The translations under genes and the position numbers were made by a program. The notes below the pieces were generated by a model. The model saw only the letters and a program-made list of their open reading frames with translations. It was not told the origin of the DNA and searched no databases. From the NCBI GenBank assembly GCA_006503475.1, contig RSEH01000001.1, positions 186,001-250,000 of the forward strand: 64,000 bases of DNA, written 5' to 3'. This DNA comes from Stentor roeselii. Taxonomy: Eukaryota > Ciliophora > Heterotrichea > Heterotrichida > Stentoridae. Below are positions 58,099-64,000 of the stretch, piece by piece; the stretch's first letter is position 1, and each line of letters begins with the position of its first letter.

Positions 58099-58641
58099 CT
58101 AGTCCATAATCTTGCCTTCAATCACAATGAAAGTGTTCCCGTCTAAAATATGCGAATAAGCGCTCCAAATCACCCAAGCCACATAAAAAAACATCATCCG
58201 GGTCACAAAGATATAAACAATCATCGGATATGACACGAACCCTCTGTTAAACTCAATCGCTTCATAAACCGTCCAAATTAATATCTGCAAAATGAACTCT
58301 AATTGCTTGTAAATCGAGTAGTCAAAAAGGTACTTTGGCTTCAGGATTAACACTGATTTCACCGAGTTGAAAGCGAAGACTATTGACAAAGCACCTGTGA
58401 AAAAAGACAGCAAGACTAAAAAATCTTGAATGCTCTGAGATCCCATGTACAAAAGGATTGTGTACTGTGCGAATCTCACGAAATTCACGAAACCTGCGAA
58501 GAAGTCTAACACTGAAATGACTAAAATACTGTTTCTTAGTGAAAACCCGAACATTGTTGTCAAGGGTCTTATGTCAGTGTAAAAAAAACTACGCTTGTCG
58601 ATTTTCTTACTTTTTTTTAACTCTTTTTCCATATTTATCAT
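58099..58641 (-). CDS. Unknown four-helix membrane protein
   Basis: This 180-residue protein has four hydrophobic segments: ILVISVLDFFAGFVNFVRF, FLVLLSFFTGALSIVFAF, QLEFILQILIWTVYEAIEF and MIVYIFVTRMMFFYVAWVIW. The N-terminus is short and basic. The layout is tetraspan-like but lacks Cys motifs of animal tetraspanins. No family is recognised. The start (58641, or the Met at 58632) is 13 bp from the divergent signal-peptide gene. Confidence 0.72.
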   Translation of the reverse strand: MINMEKELKKSKKIDKRSFFYTDIRPLTTMFGFSLRNSILVISVLDFFAGFVNFVRFAQYTILLYMGSQSIQDFLVLLSFFTGALSIVFAFNSVKSVLILKPKYLFDYSIYKQLEFILQILIWTVYEAIEFNRGFVSYPMIVYIFVTRMMFFYVAWVIWSAYSHILDGNTFIVIEGKIMD

Positions 58642-58654
58642 CGAGATGTTATAA

Positions 58655-58974
58655 ATGAATTTTATTCTCAGTTGTTTATTCTTTCTGGCTAGTGCTCAGT
58701 CTCCTGCCGTTTCAAGTAATCTTTGATCAGAGGTTTCTTGCGAATTAGTGATGATGAGACTGGAAATGACTCAGGCGGGCTTGATGATACTCGTAAAGTT
58801 CTGATTATATTTGGTTTGAATGTGTTCTTTTGCTTTTTCTGTTGTGGGGTACTTCAATGGTCTCTAGACCTAAGCAAGAAATTCAACGGAATCCTTCAAA
58901 GTCTAAGAAAAAACTACAAAATGATCGAAGAACTTCGCCGTCTAAGAAGCCTATCTGAATCCCCATCAGCTTAG
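58655..58974 (+). CDS. Small type I membrane protein with an odd intron
   Basis: Exon 1 (58655-58715) encodes MNFILSCLFFLASAQSPAVS, a clear signal peptide. Exon 2 runs to 58974 and encodes an acidic lumenal part (DDETGNDSGGLDD), a membrane helix (VLIIFGLNVFFCFFCCGVLQ) and a basic/helical tail ending SLSESPSA. The frames differ by 2 modulo 3. A 15-nt GT..AG exists at 58716-58730, but it breaks the frame. GTAATCTTTGATCAGAG (58716-58732, 17 nt) keeps it, giving about 100 residues. Exon 2 has no early ATG of its own, so exon 1 is needed. A sequence error remains possible. Function unknown. It ends 8 bp before NDUFA9. Confidence 0.55.
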
Positions 58975-58982
58975 TAATAAAA

Positions 58983-60053
58983 ATGTTGAACGTGATATCA
59001 AGATCTCTGAGTCGCAAGCTTCTCCAAATAAACGAGCCAGAGTCCAGTTCAAAGTTGCGAGTCGTAATATTCGGAGGTTCATCTCAACTAAGTCCTGCAA
59101 TCGGCTGGCGTTTAGGATCCTTAGGAGCCCAGCTTTCATTTCCGACAAGAACCTCTTCAAAATGGATCGACTACCTAAAAAACACTGCAGCTTACAAAAA
59201 CGTTGCAATTCCTCAGTTCATCGACTACAACGCTCCAGGGGTCATCGACCGTTTAATCGAAACAGCGAACGTCGTGATCTGTATCATCGGGTCAAGTCAA
59301 CACTTAAAGGACTACGACTTTATCTACGACGGGAACGTGAAAATCCCTAAACTAATCGCAGAAGCAGTTGAAAGAAATCCGGACGTTCAAAGATTTATTC
59401 ATTTTTCAGCCGTCGGCGCTGATCCCAACAGTCCTTCCACGAGACTTCGCACTAAGTGGATCGGAGAACAAGAAGTAAGAAACGCTTGTCCTGATGCAAC
59501 TATTTTTAGACCTACTCTGATTTTTGGAGAACTTGACAAGTTCGTCACGAGGATCGCCTTGACTCACAGAATGCTTGGATGGATGCCTGTCATCGGCGAC
59601 GCTAGTGAAAAGAGACAACCGATCTTTCATGATGATGTCGCTTTGGCCACTATGAATGCTTTAAGACTTCCTGAAAGTATTGGAAAGACTTATGAACTTG
59701 GAGGACCTCAAGTTTATACTCAGAAGGAAATCTTAGAAATTATTTTCAATAAGATTGGATTTCCTCCAAATCTTAAGTCTTTCAGGTTTAATCAAGCTCA
59801 TCGATTTATGACATGGATGCCTCATGCTCATGGACTTTCAAGGCATATGACACTTGATATGGTTCAGGAGTCGCAGATGGATCTTGTTGTTAGTCCTCAG
59901 GCTCTGGGAATTGAGAAGTTGTTTGTGAGGCCTTTGTCTTTTCCACAGAATTTGATGAGGATTCTTACGGATTATCAGGCTAAGGCTGACTTGACTATTG
60001 AGGAAACTGAACATGGATTTAATGGAGGAAATGATAGGTATTTTAATCCTTAG
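58983..60053 (+). CDS. NDUFA9: NDUFA9-like complex I subunit
   Basis: This 356-residue protein belongs to the extended SDR family. A basic N-terminus (LNVISRSLSRKLLQ) suits mitochondrial import. The NAD(P)-binding motif reads VVIFGGSSQLSPAIGWRLGS, and later IHFSAVGADPNSPSTRLRTK and FRPTLIFGELDKF match the NDUFA9 (39 kDa) type. It is a matrix-arm subunit of respiratory complex I that stabilises the junction with the membrane arm. Confidence 0.93.
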   Translation: MLNVISRSLSRKLLQINEPESSSKLRVVIFGGSSQLSPAIGWRLGSLGAQLSFPTRTSSKWIDYLKNTAAYKNVAIPQFIDYNAPGVIDRLIETANVVICIIGSSQHLKDYDFIYDGNVKIPKLIAEAVERNPDVQRFIHFSAVGADPNSPSTRLRTKWIGEQEVRNACPDATIFRPTLIFGELDKFVTRIALTHRMLGWMPVIGDASEKRQPIFHDDVALATMNALRLPESIGKTYELGGPQVYTQKEILEIIFNKIGFPPNLKSFRFNQAHRFMTWMPHAHGLSRHMTLDMVQESQMDLVVSPQALGIEKLFVRPLSFPQNLMRILTDYQAKADLTIEETEHGFNGGNDRYFNP

Positions 60054-60758
60054 ATAAGGAATAGTTACAACAAGGTTAATTTTTTTATGGGTTAGTTGAT
60101 TTTGAATAGATTTAGAGTTAGGAGTTTTTTTAGAGATTTGATGGTAGGAGATATGTTTGAACTTAGAAGGATGATTCTGGGATCGCTTGATAAGATATTC
60201 ATTGATATCAATCTATTTTAATATCATTAAGAATGGTTTTAAAATAACTTTTAGATTAGAGATCTAAGTAGACAAGGTTATTCTAGGATTGAAGGATATT
60301 TTTAAGAGCATTATAACTTTATTGGAAACTTACTTATTTAAAAGCTCAGTTATTTTAGGGTCATTTTATATTTAGACATATCCTGAGCAGTTTAGACTAA
60401 TTAAATCACTGAAATCACCTCGATAAAGCCCTAAGATAATAAATTATTACTATGAATAAATTACTTACCCATAAGATTTACTTTATCCGGTTTTAACTCT
60501 AACACCAATCACAATACAATAAAGAAAACTCAACCAACTAAAGAAAATCACAACCCATAATAATCATTACTTCAACTAAACCATCCTTAAACATTTTCTG
60601 AATCCCAATTAAACTCTAATACCAACAAAAATCCAATAAAAAACCTCAAAAAGTAACTAAAATCACTACCCCAAATAACTCATCAATCCTCCTAAATCAA
60701 TCAAAAACACATCATAAACTAAACCAATTCATCTATTTTCATCCACCAACTAATAGAA
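60054..60758. other. Spacer with G/T-rich then C/A-rich halves
   Basis: About 700 bases. The first half after NDUFA9 is G/T-rich; the last 300 before the CEP70-like start is C/A-rich and nearly G-free. No gene was seen. Confidence 0.58.
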
Positions 60759-62132
60759 ATGGACGACTCCGATAACTACTCCGTAGAAGACAATTCCGAA
60801 GACGACAAAGACAAATCCGACTACACCTCATCTCCAAACAAAGGAGTAACATCATCCGTACAAGAGTTTTTAAAGCAATCAAACGAAATCCAAGAAGAAA
60901 TTCGTAAGCTTTCAGAGCTTTGTCAGCAAATCTCTCCAAAAAAAGACAGCTTTATCGAAGAAGCTCCAAGAGAAAAAGAAGATTTCGAAGGTGACCATGT
61001 AGTATGGGAGCAAATAAACAACCTTTTAACAACTCACGGTTTTGCGCCTTTAACAATAAATCAAGACGATTACGACCAGGACTACCCGGACCCGTCTTCA
61101 GCTCAAGACACTTTAGTCGAGTTGATCACTGAGTATTCAAACTTATCAAGAAACTTCGAAGAACTCAACAGTTCCTATAAAGAACTTGAAGAAGAATACA
61201 AGGCAAAATGTCTTCAAGCAGAAAAAAATAAAGGAATAGAAGAAAAAATCAGAAATCTTGATAAAATCAACAGACAATTACAAGAAAAACTTGCAAAACA
61301 ACAGGAAAATTTCAAGTCTCGAGAAGAAAAAGTAGTGAATCAGAAAATTAAGACTTTTGGAGAAAGACCTGTTAGTATCTTTAAAGCTTTTATGGATCAA
61401 GATTATAACCCTCTTCGTGATAATGATGCGAAAATCATGGCGATTATTCAGAATTATGAGGAACAAGTTCAGAAACTCTTACAAGACCTTCAAAGCTCAA
61501 GAAGAGAAGTAGAAGGTCTTAACTCATCTTTCAAGAAACTCAAAGAAAAAAGTGTTGAAAATGACCAGTCCTACCAAAGACCCCGCATTCAAAAAGACGA
61601 TGAATCACAAGAAAAATTAAAAGTCCTTCAAAACGTGGTAAGTCAATTAAGTCTTAAGTCTTACCTCGAAATTCCCAACGCTTTACATAAAATACAACAA
61701 GTCATGATGACCCTTCCTGGAATTGATAAGTTTGTAAAGCAGATCTGTGAAGAAATCATGATTTCTCCAGGGTCAAGACTTGAAGAAGTAATTGAAAGTT
61801 TGAAGGAACTAAAAAGGAAAGTTATTCAAGGTGAAAAATTCAGAAATAATGTATTTGACCAGTTAAATGCATCAAGTGAAAATGAAGTTTTAGATAAAAT
61901 CAAAGGGTTTATGTATTTTTGTAAACTTTTTGAAATACGACCTAGGGAAGATGTGATTGCTTCTGTTGAAAGTATTTTTTTCTTTGTGCATGAAATTAAG
62001 ATGTTTTTGGCTGTAAGGAGTATTTAGTTTTCTAGGAAGTCGCTTGGATTGCAGAGTGACTGCGGGGTTAAAGTCGTTTTAGAAGAAGTGATGAAAAATA
62101 TCCAACCTGACGTGGTAGGGTATTATAGATAA
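60759..62132 (+). CDS. CEP70-like centrosomal coiled-coil protein
   Basis: The coding sequence joins 60759-62012 to 62028-62132 and gives 452 residues. WEQINNLLTTHGFAPLTI near residue 83 matches CEP70's conserved start of its coiled coil. Coiled coil runs from about 125 to 195 and 225 to 265. RPVSIFKAFMDQDYNPLRDN at about 203-222 and the C-terminal FCKLFEIRPREDVIAS match further CEP70 blocks. The second exon (FSRKSLGLQSDCGVKVVLEEVMKNI) fits the family's C-terminal repeat, which supports the intron. CEP70 organises microtubules at centrosomes; a basal-body role is inferred. The acidic N-terminus is C/A-rich at the DNA level. Confidence 0.75.
62013..62027 (+). other. 15-nt intron in the CEP70-like gene
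   Basis: It reads GTAAGGAGTATTTAG. Its last three bases form the stop that would end the shorter 422-codon frame. Splicing in phase 0 adds 34 residues that look like CEP70 sequence. Confidence 0.85.
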
Positions 62133-62179
62133 TTTAATCTTGGGTAATTCAGGAACTTTTTGAATTTGGGAATGATATA

Positions 62180-63799
62180 ATGGAAGATGATGATGGAATC
62201 ACTGAGGATAGAAAAGATTTAACTGTTCTCAATAATGCTGATTTTAGTGAATTTTCTTATCAGATGAAGGAAAAAGCTTTGAAAATTATGAAAAATTCTT
62301 TAAAGTACTTTAAATTTGTGGCTCATACTTCAGAAATTACGAAAATCTTAATTGACATTGAAAAAAAAAAGTTGTTTTCAAGTTCTCGAGATGGTTGTAT
62401 TATCTTATGGGATCTTTCTACCCATTCACAAGAGAAAACGATTCTTAAAGGGAATAAGGCGATACTTGACATGCAACTTACTAAAGACAATCGCTTTCTG
62501 GTTATAACTAGAGAGAAGGACCTGCTGAATATCATCGATCTCGACTCCCATGATCATCTAATGAAAGTAATCCAAGGCTCAGAAGGAACGACTTTGGCAA
62601 GATTTTCTAAATGCACAAAGTTTCTTGCTTGTTTGGTCGAATCAGAGAAAATTGTGATTTGGGACTTTGAAAAACAAGAGCAAATCAAAATGTTTCTTAT
62701 TGAAAAAGAAACTTTTCAAACTTTCAACTTTACTGTTGACTTGAAAAATCTGCTTGTTTTGAATGAAAGATCAGAAATTTTTTATTTTTCACTGGAGGGT
62801 GAAGGAAGAAGGTGCCAGAGGTACCCAGGTGTCAATTGTTTTGCGACTGGGAATATTAGTGGAAAAGTTGCTACTGCATGTAGTGAAGGAAGTGTTTTTA
62901 TTTATTTGGATGAGAAAGTTACGATGTGTGAAGCTGCTCACTTAAGCTTTATTGCTTTTCTTGAATTTAACTATTGTGATGAATATTTGATTAGCTCGTC
63001 TTATGATAAAACTGTTAAAATCCATATGGCTTCATTTCCAATGCAAACTATCAAGGTTATAAAATGCCATTCAACTGCGCTGACTCTCGCCTTTCCGAAA
63101 GATTTATCAACGATATATATGGGATACAAAGTAAACCTAGGCCAAAATACAATCAATAAGTTCCTAATAAAAGAAGATAGTTTTGTTGGAGGATTCGATG
63201 GACATTCAAGTTCTCTTTCAAAGATGATATTTTATCGAGATTTTTCTAAAGTTTTAACAGATGCTGGTGACGGGGGTCTGAGATTGTGGGACCTTGACTT
63301 AAAAATTCAATTGAAGCTCATTGACGTAAAACTAGGATTTCGAGACTATTCTTTAAGTTTCAATGAAAAAATGATTGCTTTTAGTGCACAAAGCAAAATG
63401 TTTGTTTGGGATATTGATGAAAATAAAATCATTTTTAGTATTGATTTTGATGACTTTTCTATTGTTTCTGTGTTTTTCATTTGCTTTGATAAGTTTATTG
63501 TTGTTCATACAAGTAATATTCTTTCTTTTATACTTGTAGATACTCAAAAAATAATCAGGAGAGTCAAGTATAATAGAATTTGGTTAACTTCTGTACTTAA
63601 AGTTAATGAAAAGTTATTCGTTCAGAATTTTGGAAAAAAGATTTTTAAAGTCTGGGGTGTGAATGAAGAAAAGCAAAATAAGTATGTTGAATTTAATAAT
63701 TCTTCTTCGGATATCGTTTCAGGAACTTTATCTAAATCAAAAAGTTACTTGGTGCTGACTAATCTTGTTTATCACTGCTATGTCCTAAAACATCATTAA
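62180..63799 (+). CDS. WD40-repeat protein
   Basis: This 539-residue protein starts with an acidic segment (MEDDDGITEDRKDL). Repeats are recognisable: LFSSSRDGCIILWDLSTHS, KIVIWDFEKQEQ, LISSSYDKTVKIHMAS, LTDAGDGGLRLWDLDLK and MFVWDIDENK. A few further blades are degenerate, and two propellers of seven are possible. No other domain is seen. Scaffold roles (ciliary, mRNA or ubiquitin) are all possible. It is intact, unlike the related-looking broken gene at 50843. Confidence 0.8.
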   Translation: MEDDDGITEDRKDLTVLNNADFSEFSYQMKEKALKIMKNSLKYFKFVAHTSEITKILIDIEKKKLFSSSRDGCIILWDLSTHSQEKTILKGNKAILDMQLTKDNRFLVITREKDLLNIIDLDSHDHLMKVIQGSEGTTLARFSKCTKFLACLVESEKIVIWDFEKQEQIKMFLIEKETFQTFNFTVDLKNLLVLNERSEIFYFSLEGEGRRCQRYPGVNCFATGNISGKVATACSEGSVFIYLDEKVTMCEAAHLSFIAFLEFNYCDEYLISSSYDKTVKIHMASFPMQTIKVIKCHSTALTLAFPKDLSTIYMGYKVNLGQNTINKFLIKEDSFVGGFDGHSSSLSKMIFYRDFSKVLTDAGDGGLRLWDLDLKIQLKLIDVKLGFRDYSLSFNEKMIAFSAQSKMFVWDIDENKIIFSIDFDDFSIVSVFFICFDKFIVVHTSNILSFILVDTQKIIRRVKYNRIWLTSVLKVNEKLFVQNFGKKIFKVWGVNEEKQNKYVEFNNSSSDIVSGTLSKSKSYLVLTNLVYHCYVLKHH

Positions 63800-63859
63800 A
63801 CATAAAATTCTAAATTCTAAAAAACACTCTAAAAATCCATAAAACCTCGAACATCCAAA

Positions 63860-63890
63860 ATCCATCCATCATCCATCATCCATAATCCAT
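63860..63890 (+). repeat. Short ATCC/ATC microsatellite
   Basis: Imperfect copies of ATCC and ATC make up most of this 31-base run. It lies in the C/A-rich leader of the gene at 63933. Confidence 0.6.
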
Positions 63891-63932
63891 CTCCCAGACC
63901 TTCCTAAACCCCTTCCAACCTCCATTCAATAA

Positions 63933-64000
63933 ATGTCCAAAGATCACTACCTAGCAACAAAAGTGACTCCAATCCTCGAGCCACTTCTGACAGACCTGTA
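63933..64000 (+). CDS. N-terminus of a DPY30-motif protein, cut by the right edge
   Basis: The first 22 codons read MSKDHYLATKVTPILEPLLT and continue as D-L. The Y-L-x-x-x-V-x-P-I-L-x-x-L-L pattern is the start of a DPY30/RII-like dimerisation motif. It is found in ciliary DPY30-domain proteins and at the N-terminus of some adenylate kinases. The rest is outside the window. Confidence 0.6.
   Translation, partial: MSKDHYLATKVTPILEPLLTDL

Overview
The window looks like macronuclear DNA from a heterotrich ciliate close to Stentor. It is AT-rich and very gene-dense, and most long ORFs have no intron. Five 15-nt GT..AG introns can nevertheless be read directly: in the OFD1-like gene, the calcineurin B gene, twice in the PWWP gene, and near the 3' end of the CEP70-like gene. 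TAA, TAG and TGA all appear to act as stops (TGA ends the secreted-protein gene at 16664-16666), so the code appears standard. That argues against Blepharisma and Condylostoma and fits Stentor. The genus assignment is an inference.

Layout. 1-9.1 kb: an OFD1-like LisH/coiled-coil gene cut by the left edge, a Ulp1/SENP SUMO protease, an RCC1-TBC Rab-GAP, calcineurin B, two MORN-repeat proteins around an unknown gene, and an Hsp33 redox chaperone. 9.1-21.3 kb: a tandem pair of unknown Cys-motif paralogues, an Spc25-like kinetochore protein, a Sac1/5-phosphatase (synaptojanin-like) protein, a secreted protein, a kinase, an ENTH-like clathrin adaptor, an SLC25 carrier and three disordered proteins. 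21.5-38.8 kb: a PWWP chromatin protein, an NRF-type acyltransferase, a LARP7-like RNA-binding protein, a zinc-finger kinase, a 2027-residue channel with four voltage-gated/cyclic-nucleotide-binding modules in one chain, proteasome Rpn3, an atypical prenylated Ras-like GTPase and a mitotic cyclin.

39-42 kb: an unknown gene, a double cyclic-nucleotide-binding-domain protein and a 64-residue lipid-anchor candidate. 42.2-54.6 kb is different in character. It is gene-poor and very AT-rich, with a tandem pair of divergent E2-like genes, a pseudokinase-kinase fusion and two broken B-box-like/WD40 genes. 54.6-64 kb returns to dense housekeeping genes: a methyltransferase, a UPF0488-like protein, VPS45, two small membrane proteins, NDUFA9, a CEP70-like centrosomal protein, a WD40 protein and the start of a DPY30-motif gene cut by the right edge.

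Several genes fit ciliate cell biology: basal bodies and centrosomes (OFD1-like, CEP70-like, MORN), membrane traffic (TBC, VPS45, ENTH, Sac1) and signalling by Ca2+ or cyclic nucleotides (calcineurin B, CNBD proteins, channel). Packing is extreme. Divergent start codons lie 2, 3 and 13 bp apart, one convergent pair overlaps by 11 bp, and one tandem pair overlaps by 8 bp. Many genes also show a clear switch from C/A-rich 5' ends to G/T-rich 3' ends on the coding strand. No tRNA, rRNA, CRISPR, transposon or viral element was recognised.
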